A DNA stretch of 5,129 bases, from the NCBI GenBank assembly GCA_021155845.1, contig JAJNBK010000070.1, positions 1 to 5,129 on the forward strand. The letters run 5' to 3'. Both the position numbers and the translations under genes were made by a program. Each line of letters begins with the position of its first letter. Position 1 is the first letter of the stretch. Origin of the DNA: Nitrososphaeraceae archaeon (GTDB lineage Archaea; Thermoproteota; Nitrososphaeria; Nitrososphaerales; Nitrososphaeraceae). The notes below the pieces were generated by a model, which ran no database searches, was not told the origin of the DNA, and saw only the letters and a list, made by a program, of their open reading frames with translations. Positions 1-4,768 of this stretch are shown piece by piece.

Positions 1-1
1 A

Positions 2-187
2 AGAATTTACTTTAAGTTTAATGAGCTAACAAATACGGGAGCAACAGGTGCTCCCATGAAGGCTAGTATTCAGAAAGGACAGAGCGCTTTAAATGCTCTC
101 GAAGATGTTTTGCTTTCATATATAAATAAAATGGAAAAATATGAATGGAAATACGGATTATCTTTAAATGAGATAAACGATCTCTAA
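2..187 (+). CDS. C-terminal fragment of a creatininase-family-like amidohydrolase (partial, 5' end outside window)
   Basis: The frame is open from the left edge and ends at TAA 185-187, giving the last 61 residues of a longer protein. The visible part reads RIYFKFNELTNTGATGAP..., continues with a lysine/glutamine-rich turn (MKASIQKGQ), then an amphipathic helix (SALNALEDVLLSYINKMEKY) and a short tail ending NEINDL. The pattern 'tGatGxPxkAsxxkGxxaLxa' followed by a helix is what creatininase-family proteins (creatinine amidohydrolase, ArfB/MftE-like) show at their C-terminus, where a G-(D/A)-P turn and a K/E-x-G segment precede the last helix. The metal ligands and catalytic residues lie upstream and cannot be seen, so the family call is inference from the tail alone. 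Codon use is ordinary for the window. The gene converges on the minus-strand SemiSWEET across about 250 bp. Confidence 0.5.
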   Translation, partial: RIYFKFNELTNTGATGAPMKASIQKGQSALNALEDVLLSYINKMEKYEWKYGLSLNEINDL

Positions 188-289
188 AGTGAAAAAGACT
201 ATTAGAAGTGTGAGATAATAGATGATAATAACACGATCCTTTTAATCTAAATAATGAATCGTAATGGGAATAGAGTTAATTGTATATAT

Positions 290-296
290 AAAAAAA
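290..296 (-). terminator. Candidate oligo-T terminator for the SemiSWEET transcript
   Basis: Seven consecutive A on the plus strand read as T7, followed by ATATATA, on the minus strand, about 140 nt beyond the SemiSWEET stop codon. Archaeal RNA polymerase terminates at oligo-T tracts without needing a hairpin, and no stable stem sits here (only AAAAG-A-CTTTT). The rest of 188-435 shows no gene. No comparably clean T-run was seen for the plus-strand gene ending at 187. Confidence 0.4.
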
Positions 297-435
297 GACT
301 TTTCTATCCAGTTAACTAGAAGTTCATAAACGACAGATATGATAGTATGATAAATACAAGTATAAAATTAATAAATTTTAAAAAGAAATAGATAATTCTT
401 AACTATAATTTGCACTAGTAACTATATATTTGAAA

Positions 436-735
436 TCAATATGATGGTGATTCAATGCTTGTGTTTTTATCATATCTTAACTTTAATCCTATTAGAATAA
501 CATTCAGAATGAATCCGCTTACGTTTGTACCGATTATTATGAGGTCACTTCTTATAATACCATATATTATCCACAAAAACATTCCAGTTGCTATCAGTCC
601 CATGAGATAAATTGAGACATCGATCATCCTCTTTGTCTTAAATGCCTTGAGCAGTTGTGGAATGAATGATGATAATACCAATACTCCAGCAACAATACCT
701 ATGGTGTCAGCTAAGGCAACATAATTTTCTGACAT
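436..735 (-). CDS. SemiSWEET-type sugar transporter (PQ-loop/MtN3 family)
   Basis: This 99-residue membrane protein has three predicted helices (about residues 8-28, 42-60 and 65-85), the single triple-helix bundle typical of SemiSWEETs, which are usually 85-105 residues and work as dimers moving sugars down a gradient. Visible signatures are Pro26-Gln27 in helix 1 (FIPQLLKAFKTK), the PQ motif used in the rocking conformational change. A basic loop with an 'R-M-I-D-V-S' turn leads into helix 2. Trp55 (FLWIIYG) and Asn71 (GTNVSGFILN) match in order and spacing the Trp/Asn pair that lines the sugar pocket in characterised SemiSWEETs. The ATG (733-735) is the only plausible start: an in-frame stop lies two codons upstream, and a TATA box sits about 28 bp before it. 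The transported sugar cannot be told from sequence. The gene stands alone, with no adjacent sugar catabolism gene. Confidence 0.9.
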   Translation of the reverse strand: MSENYVALADTIGIVAGVLVLSSFIPQLLKAFKTKRMIDVSIYLMGLIATGMFLWIIYGIIRSDLIIIGTNVSGFILNVILIGLKLRYDKNTSIESPSY

Positions 736-759
736 AAATTAAGAGCCCAATTTTCTTTG

Positions 760-767
760 ATATAAAG
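760..767 (-). promoter_or_regulatory. TATA box of the SemiSWEET gene
   Basis: The minus strand reads CTTTATAT here, centred about 28 bp before the start ATG. Archaeal transcription usually starts 22-27 bp downstream of the TATA centre, so the mRNA should begin within about 5 nt of the ATG. That makes it leaderless or nearly so, which agrees with the absence of a Shine-Dalgarno sequence. Confidence 0.6.
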
Positions 768-781
768 CAACTAGAATCTGT

Positions 782-801
782 CTATTAGTGCTCACTAATA
801 G
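782..801. promoter_or_regulatory. Perfect 20-bp palindrome, candidate operator of the SemiSWEET promoter
   Basis: The sequence is CTATTAGTG, a 2-bp CT spacer, then CACTAATAG: two 9-bp arms that are exact reverse complements. It begins 15 bp upstream of the SemiSWEET TATA box. Its size and symmetry fit a dimeric winged-helix regulator. In archaea, a site upstream of TATA/BRE more often serves an activator, whereas repressors tend to overlap TATA or the start site. The regulator is unknown, and no regulator gene is visible in the window. Confidence 0.45.
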
Positions 802-883
802 GTTACATCATAATTATTTTGACTTTTTCAAATCATAATATTGGAAAAGTATCCTAAAAAAAGAGATCTTTGTCTTAGTTTAC

Positions 884-911
884 TATATATATGTATATAT
901 ATATATATATA
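884..911. repeat. (TA)n microsatellite
   Basis: Alternating T and A over 28 bp, with a single G interruption at 893. It is easily melted and prone to length change. It is not at promoter spacing from any gene seen here. Confidence 0.8.
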
Positions 912-1026
912 GAGAATTATATTTTCAGCATGGAATTAAATTCAAAAACATAATAAGCCAAAGAAGAATAAGATATCTTATTTCAAAAGATAAGGAGAAG
1001 AGTTTGTTAGAATTTGTTATCGATAT

Positions 1027-1042
1027 TTGTCATTGATGACAA
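1027..1042. repeat. Perfect 16-bp dyad
   Basis: TTGTCAT, a TG spacer, ATGACAA: 7-bp arms, exact. It has the same 2-bp-spacer geometry as the palindrome at 782-801 but a different sequence. No promoter or gene was recognised beside it, so the function is unknown. Confidence 0.35.
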
Positions 1043-1095
1043 TGAACATATGCTAAATAAAAGTATGAAATAATAATATAATGCATGACTATGGA

Positions 1096-1119
1096 TCTTG
1101 CAGTTGAACACCTGCAAGA
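1096..1119. repeat. 8-bp stem with 8-nt loop
   Basis: TCTTGCAG and CTGCAAGA are exact reverse complements separated by TTGAACAC. This is one of the more stable hairpins in the gap and could fold in RNA or DNA. No T-tract follows directly, so it is not an obvious terminator. It also falls inside a chance-like 28-codon frame (1085-1171). Confidence 0.35.
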
Positions 1120-1299
1120 AAAGACTATATTAATAATAATCCTTGGAATTCGTTATATTCATCATATCTAGTAATTAGAATCAAAAACATATTATGTGTA
1201 AGAGAAAAGTTTCTGTAAACATTAGCTAGAAGAGTATGTGCGAAGCAGACCTAGATATCCACACATATAATAATAGATACCTACATAGAGATGTGACAG

Positions 1300-1316
1300 T
1301 ATATGCTATGCATATA
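1300..1316. repeat. Perfect 17-bp dyad
   Basis: TATATGC, a TAT spacer, GCATATA: 7-bp exact arms. It is AT-rich enough to arise by chance in a sequence of this composition. No neighbouring gene. Confidence 0.3.
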
Positions 1317-1535
1317 TGTTGTAATACTGAATATAATAACGCATTATTTACAATTCCTCATATAAGAGAGAAAGAGAGAGAATTCTATGCGGAGAGGAGA
1401 GATGTAGCAAACTAGTAGAACACAATTGAATGATAGATATATATAACAAAGCTAGTGAATTTGCAAGCAAAAACGAGAAAAAGCTCATAAAAAAACAAAA
1501 TTATAAATTCTAGTGTTATTTAGTGTTGCTACATA

Positions 1536-1577
1536 ATGAACTTGTTCATGAACATTTCATGAACATTTCATGAACTT
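1536..1577. repeat. Dyad plus three 11-bp-phased TTCATGAA palindromes
   Basis: An ATGAAC-tt-GTTCAT dyad (1536-1549) runs into three tandem copies of an 11-bp unit, TTCATGAACAT, at 1545-1555, 1556-1566 and 1567-1577 (the last copy ends CTT). Each copy carries the 8-bp palindrome TTCATGAA. The 11-bp period is close to one helical turn, so the sites lie on one face of the DNA. This is the expected look of a multi-site operator for a cooperatively binding regulator. The array lies 25 bp upstream of a TATA box at 1602-1609. Confidence 0.55.
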
Positions 1578-1584
1578 TCACATC

Positions 1585-1597
1585 ACCCTTTTTTTGT
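1585..1597. other. ACCC-T7-GT motif, copy 1
   Basis: The 13 bases ACCCTTTTTTTGT occur here and again, identically, at 5037-5049. As T7 on the plus strand it could terminate a plus-strand transcript arriving from the gap. As it lies just before a TATA box it could also be a promoter-proximal element. Confidence 0.35.
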
Positions 1598-1601
1598 CGA
1601 G

Positions 1602-1609
1602 TTATAAAA
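1602..1609 (+). promoter_or_regulatory. Orphan TATA box downstream of the phased repeats
   Basis: TTATAAAA is a strong archaeal TATA box and predicts a transcript start near 1628-1633. No ORF with a sensible start follows before the glycosyltransferase at 1986. The product would therefore be a non-coding RNA, or a leader of about 350 nt for the glycosyltransferase. In AT-rich DNA a TATA box alone is weak evidence; the phased repeats upstream are what raise it above background. Confidence 0.35.
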
Positions 1610-1952
1610 CCGAGTAATCTATAATCCAATACCAAGAGTATAGCTAACCAAAGAGTTACCAATAATAGAAACATCAACTCAAATATTATTGTTAAATATA
1701 AAGTTATATATCAAGAAGTTATAATATTATTATAGAAGAATAAAAGATATATTTACATATAATATATAATAAATACTTTATTTAATAATAAAATGTCTAC
1801 AATAATAAATTAGAGTTATATTTGAATAGTGACTATATAGTGTAACTGTGAATATCCATGACTATAGAATTGTTGTACTCAGGGCTAAGATATGTTGTAA
1901 ATCCTAGCTATATCAAACATTTTAACGTAATTGTTCAGTTAGGTAGTTATTT
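1610..1952. other. AT-rich intergenic stretch before the glycosyltransferase
   Basis: All frames are broken frequently by stops, and no start with protein-like sequence was found. If the promoter at 1602-1609 is active, this stretch is its transcribed region. No riboswitch, tRNA or stable long hairpin was recognised. Confidence 0.5.
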
Positions 1953-1954
1953 AA

Positions 1955-1962
1955 CTATAAAG
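1955..1962 (+). promoter_or_regulatory. Candidate TATA box of the glycosyltransferase gene
   Basis: CTATAAAG is centred about 27 bp before the TTG at 1986, the same spacing as at the SemiSWEET gene. It would give an mRNA starting within a few nucleotides of the TTG. A second AT-rich candidate, TTATTTAA at 1948-1955, would put the start near 1976 instead. Confidence 0.5.
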
Positions 1963-1973
1963 CAATATATTCA

Positions 1974-1978
1974 GAGGT
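1974..1978 (+). promoter_or_regulatory. Possible Shine-Dalgarno sequence for the TTG start
   Basis: GAGGT, 7 nt before TTG 1986-1988, matches part of the archaeal GGAGGUGA consensus and favours initiation at the TTG. It would lie upstream of the transcript start if the TATA box at 1955-1962 is used, so it counts only if transcription begins further upstream. Confidence 0.35.
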
Positions 1979-1985
1979 TTAGGAC

Positions 1986-3437
1986 TTGACTCTCCAGAAG
2001 CATAAGACAAAGGTTAGAGAACTAGACAAGAAGCGATGGATGGTAAGGTTCTTTATACTCGCTGCCGTTGCTGTCGTTTTGGTTGTTAAAATTTACTTAT
2101 TGTTAACTATAATGGATAGATTATTGGGGATCTACAGCTTTCTCACAACTTTTATCTTGTTTAATATATTGACATTAGCTTGGCTAAGATATAGAGATCC
2201 TTATCATAAAGCAAAAGACGTTGACCTTTCAAATGTTAAACAGCCCCTTATTTCAATTGTAGTACCAGTAAAAAATGAAGGAGATAACATCAGAAACTGC
2301 GTTATGTCTTGCGTTAATCAATCATATAAAAATAAAGAAGTCATAATAGTAGACGATGCTAGTACCGACACTACACCTAAAATTCTAGATCAAATCCGAG
2401 CAGAAGTGGGATCAGAGAATATTCGTATCCTTCACTTATCTAAAAGTGTCGGTAAAAAAAGAGCAATTGAAGCAGCAAGTGAGATCGCGAAAGGAGAAAT
2501 TTACGCTTTTATGGATAGTGACTGTGATATGGCAGGTGATGCCGTTGAAAAAGCAGCAAAGATCTTTATGTCAGATAGGCTACTTGGAGCCTTGACAGCG
2601 CAGGGAAAAGTTAGAGGTGCGCATACGGGTAATATACTACTAAAAATGCAACAAGTATACATTGATGGATCGTATAGAGTAATAAAGGGAGCCGAAAGCT
2701 CATTTAATTCACTTACTTGCTGCTCAGGATCTCTGAGTTTCTATAAAAGAGCAGCTGTACAGGATTTTATCCACGAGTGGGCCCACGACCGCTTTTTAGG
2801 TGTAAACTTTAAATTCTGTACTGATAGACGTATGACTGCACGTGTGCTTGGATCAAAGGTTGTTTTAAATGAAAATAATTTACATAAGGAAGAGGAGTCT
2901 CATCGAAAGATTCCAATACTACAAACTGGAAATGATGATCTAGTTATGATGAAATCGTCTTCAGATGCAGATATGGATGATAACGATACTTCCAAACCCT
3001 ATTGGAAAGTGTTATTTAGTTCAAGTATTAGAGTAAGCATAGGAGTGCCTGACACTATTTCAGCACTTGTAAAACAACAGATAAGATGGAAAAAGAGTTT
3101 CATCAGAAGTCTATCTTCAACAGGCAGAATATACTGGAAACGTCCATTTTATGCGGCGATGTTGTATTACGTACAGACTGGCATGAAATTTATCCGTCCA
3201 TTTATTCTACTGCACGCAGTAGTCATGCTGCCACTTGCAGGGGATATTTTATCACCTGTACTTTGGTTGTCAGGAATAATGTTTACAGGAATGATTTATG
3301 GAGTAGACTTCAGATTACGTAATCCTGGCGATAAATTGTGGTTATATCGTCCACTATTTACCTTCCTTACAACATTTGTATATACTTGGTTGCTTATTTG
3401 GGCTGGAATTACAATTAGAAAACAATCATGGAGATAG
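1986..3437 (+). CDS. Membrane family-2 glycosyltransferase, hyaluronan/chitin synthase (NodC) type
   Basis: A processive-type GT2 enzyme of 483 residues that should polymerise a UDP-sugar on the cytoplasmic side and pass the chain through its own membrane channel. Two N-terminal helices (about 20-41, 46-67) precede the GT-A domain, which opens PLISIVVPVKNEGDN (87-101). Motifs in order: VDDAS (122-126), GKKRA (156-160), DSD (177-179, metal/nucleotide binding), CCSGSLSFYKR (245-255), TDRR (279-282, with Asp280 at the catalytic-base position of the family's GDDR), and QQIRW (364-368). C-terminal helices lie at about 400-418, 421-440 and 452-476. CCSG...YKR and QQxRW are most like hyaluronan and NodC synthases rather than BcsA cellulose synthases, and no PilZ domain is present. 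Oddities are GDDR reading CTDR and a polar insertion at about 296-345. The TTG start directly follows an in-frame TAG, with the next in-frame ATG at 2040 (residue 19). Substrate and polymer are not determinable; surface polysaccharide or biofilm matrix is the likely role. Confidence 0.88.
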   Translation: MTLQKHKTKVRELDKKRWMVRFFILAAVAVVLVVKIYLLLTIMDRLLGIYSFLTTFILFNILTLAWLRYRDPYHKAKDVDLSNVKQPLISIVVPVKNEGDNIRNCVMSCVNQSYKNKEVIIVDDASTDTTPKILDQIRAEVGSENIRILHLSKSVGKKRAIEAASEIAKGEIYAFMDSDCDMAGDAVEKAAKIFMSDRLLGALTAQGKVRGAHTGNILLKMQQVYIDGSYRVIKGAESSFNSLTCCSGSLSFYKRAAVQDFIHEWAHDRFLGVNFKFCTDRRMTARVLGSKVVLNENNLHKEEESHRKIPILQTGNDDLVMMKSSSDADMDDNDTSKPYWKVLFSSSIRVSIGVPDTISALVKQQIRWKKSFIRSLSSTGRIYWKRPFYAAMLYYVQTGMKFIRPFILLHAVVMLPLAGDILSPVLWLSGIMFTGMIYGVDFRLRNPGDKLWLYRPLFTFLTTFVYTWLLIWAGITIRKQSWR

Positions 3438-3678
3438 ACACGCATCATGCTAATAGGGCTTATCTGAGCATACAAAATTCTAGAAAGTGTAATATTAAGA
3501 GCGTCACAGTAGGTATTTAGGAACAATAAACCAACTTCAAAAGAGAGAAAAAATAAGATAGTGCATAGAAGTATGCTTGAGAATAGATTAATTACTATAT
3601 AGTCAATAGAACACTCAAATACGAAATATCAGTCTAAAGAAAAATACCTTTTATCCTTCCTAAATTTTTTTTGTTTAA
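3438..3678. other. 3' region of the glycosyltransferase gene
   Basis: No gene is supported here. A small hairpin, GCATA-GAAG-TATGC (3563-3576), is visible. The minus-strand frame overlapping the end of the glycosyltransferase has no protein-like features. Confidence 0.5.
3665..3672 (+). terminator. T8 tract, candidate terminator
   Basis: Eight consecutive T on the plus strand, about 230 nt after the glycosyltransferase stop and just before the zinc-ribbon frame. This suits oligo-T termination of the glycosyltransferase transcript and would separate the two units. Confidence 0.45.
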
Positions 3679-3933
3679 AGTAGTAGTATTCATGGATTAA
3701 GAAGTATACTATTCCCAATAGCCCTGATTAAATATTGTAAATGGAAACCGTGCAATAGAGTTTTTGTCTGTAATAGTTGTCATATCGACAGGGAGATAAA
3801 ACAAAAACAATTAGGGAGGATGATTTGCAAAGTTTGAGGTTCTGAAAAGGAGATCAAGAATCTGGATTATTCGTTTCTTGCAATCGGAAATGAAGTCATA
3901 ATACTATTTGATTACAAGGGGAGTCATACATGA
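3679..3933 (+). pseudogene. Small zinc-ribbon protein, probably decayed: TGA in place of the fourth cysteine
   Basis: Between stops at 3676-3678 and 3931-3933 this frame has 84 sense codons interrupted once, by TGA at 3835-3837. Cysteine codons fall at 3736 and 3751 (YCKWKPC), 3769 and 3778 (VCNSC) and 3826 (MICKV), with the TGA three codons after the last. If TGA stood for Cys (TGT/TGC, one base away), the protein would read CxxC-x15-CxxC followed by Gly-Ser, the exact layout of a zinc ribbon with a CxxCG knuckle. The tail after TGA continues protein-like (GSEKEIKNLDYSFLAIG, then a strand ending FDYKGSHT). No ATG, GTG or TTG opens the frame before the cysteines; the in-frame ATG at 3820 gives only five residues before TGA. 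A lost start plus a stop at a ligand cysteine argue for a pseudogene. TGA recoding or a sequencing error are alternatives. The original function is unknown; zinc ribbons commonly bind nucleic acid or protein. Confidence 0.45.
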
Positions 3934-4061
3934 TGTTATATACATATACAAATACACATATTTCAGTGAGCGGTATTATGTCAGTATTAAAGAGTGTCTC
4001 TCTGCCCTCTATATTTTCTATTATGATTTACTATATTCAAACTATCTCCGATAAAAGTTAA
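3930..4061 (+). CDS. Putative 43-residue small protein overlapping the zinc-ribbon stop
   Basis: The frame starts ATGATG at 3930; its first ATG overlaps the zinc-ribbon stop in a 4-nt ATGA junction, the classic layout of translationally coupled genes. GGAG (3920-3923, within AAGGGGAG) lies 6 nt upstream as a possible ribosome binding site. The ORF ends TAA 4059-4061, and a T6 tract follows 8 nt later. The product starts MMLYTYTNTHISVSG and has a moderately hydrophobic middle (SLPSIFSIMIYYIQTI) that might be a membrane-associated helix. No family is recognised. Against it: it is short, lies in AT-rich DNA, and its apparent partner is broken. The context (SD, ATGA overlap, terminator) is the only support. 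Confidence 0.22.
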   Translation: MMLYTYTNTHISVSGIMSVLKSVSLPSIFSIMIYYIQTISDKS

Positions 4062-4068
4062 GATATTA

Positions 4069-4074
4069 TTTTTT
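4069..4074 (+). terminator. T6 tract after the small ORF
   Basis: Six T on the plus strand, 8 nt after the TAA at 4061. It would close a zinc-ribbon/small-ORF transcript if one exists. Confidence 0.25.
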
Positions 4075-4281
4075 GTATTGATAATAATTTTATGAAATTA
4101 GTCAAATCAACAGAAGAAATAAGTATATCGTACTACCTTTCTTCATTATATGTATAGGTAAGAGTAAATTTATGACCATAAATACTGCCATCGCATAGTC
4201 ATTTAGCATCAAATAAATTATCTAAGTAAAATTGCATATATCTAGGAAGTATAAGAAAAAGAAGCAAATGATCAATTCTCG
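4075..4281. other. AT-rich intergenic stretch
   Basis: There is no supported gene. A 21-codon ATG frame (from 4093) is present but unremarkable. The minus-strand frame covering 4199-4384 is a low-complexity Leu/Ile/Tyr-rich translation of AT-rich DNA and is not credited. Confidence 0.5.
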
Positions 4282-4289
4282 TATATAAA
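4282..4289 (+). promoter_or_regulatory. Distal TATA box upstream of the 129-residue protein
   Basis: TATATAAA is a near-ideal archaeal TATA box, followed directly by the GC-rich palindrome GGCGCC (4290-4295). It predicts a start near 4310 and a 5' leader of about 70 nt for the gene at 4379. Confidence 0.35.
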
Positions 4290-4321
4290 GGCGCCCGCAT
4301 TAGTAATAGATAATTAGTAAG

Positions 4322-4329
4322 TATAAAAA
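4322..4329 (+). promoter_or_regulatory. Proximal TATA box upstream of the 129-residue protein
   Basis: TATAAAAA is centred about 25 bp before an ATG at 4350 and about 54 bp before the ATG at 4379. Transcription should start close to 4350, which would make the 22-codon ORF at 4350 leaderless and give the larger gene a 29-nt leader. Confidence 0.45.
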
Positions 4330-4349
4330 GATAACTTAATAAGGACAAA

Positions 4350-4418
4350 ATGAATAATTGTTTTGATTTTAGAAATAAATGCAAAATTCAAATGATGAGC
4401 CCAATGTTAAATCTTTAA
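4350..4418 (+). CDS. 22-codon ORF overlapping the next gene in another frame (candidate upstream ORF)
   Basis: ATG 4350 to TAA 4416-4418 encodes MNNCFDFRNKCKIQMMSPML plus two residues, and overlaps the first 40 bp of the 129-residue gene in a different frame. Its ATG sits exactly where the TATA box at 4322-4329 would start the mRNA. It could be a leader peptide, a chance frame, or a sign that the larger gene was annotated in a frame-shifted form at its start. Confidence 0.2.
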   Translation: MNNCFDFRNKCKIQMMSPMLNL

Positions 4419-4768
4419 AATTGAGAGGCAGAAGAGCTGTGGATATCGAACACAGGAACAAGGTTAAAGAAGACGAAATAAGAATAAACATTAAAATATC
4501 AAATATATATAGCGTAGACTTGGAAGAAGCAAAAGATATTCATATAAATTACCACTTAGATAGAATACTATTCTTCCTGATGGAAAGAGCAAAAAAGAAT
4601 GGAATGACAGATTCTATGTTTGTTGATAGGGTAAAAAACTTAGATATTTATGAACATGCTTCTATGGTTGCGCAGGGAGAATTGATAGAAATGGCCGCAG
4701 TAGATGTACTGTACAAAGATTTTATCTACTCATTGCAAAATGTACATAACGATTCAATTCGCTTCTGA
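4379..4768 (+). CDS. Uncharacterised 129-residue soluble protein
   Basis: I do not recognise a family. The protein is charged and soluble, with no signal peptide, membrane segment or cysteine pairs. It has a basic N-terminal patch (KSLKLRGRRAV, 11-21), a charged segment with a short strand-like part (EDEIRINIKISNIYSVD, 31-47), then mostly helical sequence: DLEEAKDIHINYHLDRILFFLMERAKK in two parts (47-73), a FVDRVKNLDI linker (81-90), and a helix with small residues around ASMVAQGELIEMAAVDVLYKDF (94-115). Protein-like composition, third-position bias and length make it a real gene. The ATG at 4379 has no Shine-Dalgarno sequence; an upstream TATA at 4322-4329 gives a 29-nt leader. It stands alone, with nothing coupled downstream. 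It may be a lineage-specific protein of Nitrososphaeria; its function is unknown. Confidence 0.7.
   Translation: MQNSNDEPNVKSLKLRGRRAVDIEHRNKVKEDEIRINIKISNIYSVDLEEAKDIHINYHLDRILFFLMERAKKNGMTDSMFVDRVKNLDIYEHASMVAQGELIEMAAVDVLYKDFIYSLQNVHNDSIRF

Larger units (their letters stand above)
803..1535. other. Long AT-rich intergenic region without a supported gene
   Basis: No frame in this stretch has protein-like composition together with a start codon and promoter. It contains a TA microsatellite, three short perfect dyads (1027-1042, 1096-1119, 1300-1316) and two purine runs (1364-1382 and 1391-1402). Several short open frames exist, for example a 28-codon ATG frame at 1085-1171, but their composition is as expected by chance in AT-rich DNA. 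Together with the next 450 bp it forms a 1.2-kb gap before the glycosyltransferase, long for an archaeal genome, though Nitrososphaeria of the Nitrosocosmicus type are known for low coding density. Confidence 0.6.

Noticed and set aside
839..1036. 65-codon plus-strand open frame across the TA microsatellite
   Set aside because: No ATG or GTG start, and a long Tyr/Ile alternation from the TA repeat. It is open because the repeat lacks stops in that frame.
1011..1073. Short frame reading FVIDDNEHML, like the start of a response-regulator receiver domain
   Set aside because: Only 20 codons between stops, with nothing matching the rest of a receiver domain in any nearby frame; the IDD match is probably chance.
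1545..1577. CRISPR array
   Set aside because: The units are 11 bp in direct tandem without spacers, unlike CRISPR repeats separated by unique spacers.
3086..3322. 78-residue plus-strand frame inside the glycosyltransferase
   Set aside because: It lies wholly within the coding sequence of a well-supported gene in another frame, and its translation has no recognisable features.
436..3437. SemiSWEET and glycosyltransferase as one sugar-handling operon
   Set aside because: They are on opposite strands, 1.25 kb apart, with separate promoters; only a loose functional link is possible.
3296..3526. 76-residue minus-strand frame over the end of the glycosyltransferase
   Set aside because: Mostly antisense to a real gene, no TATA at the right spacing recognised, and no family resemblance.
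3835..3837. TGA as selenocysteine
   Set aside because: Noted as an alternative only. Selenocysteine is not known in Nitrososphaeria, no SECIS-like structure was recognised, and the frame also lacks a start codon.
4199..4384. 61-residue minus-strand hydrophobic frame
   Set aside because: Leu/Ile/Tyr-rich composition is what AT-rich DNA gives by chance. It begins at TTG inside the start of the 129-residue gene and runs antisense to its promoter signals.
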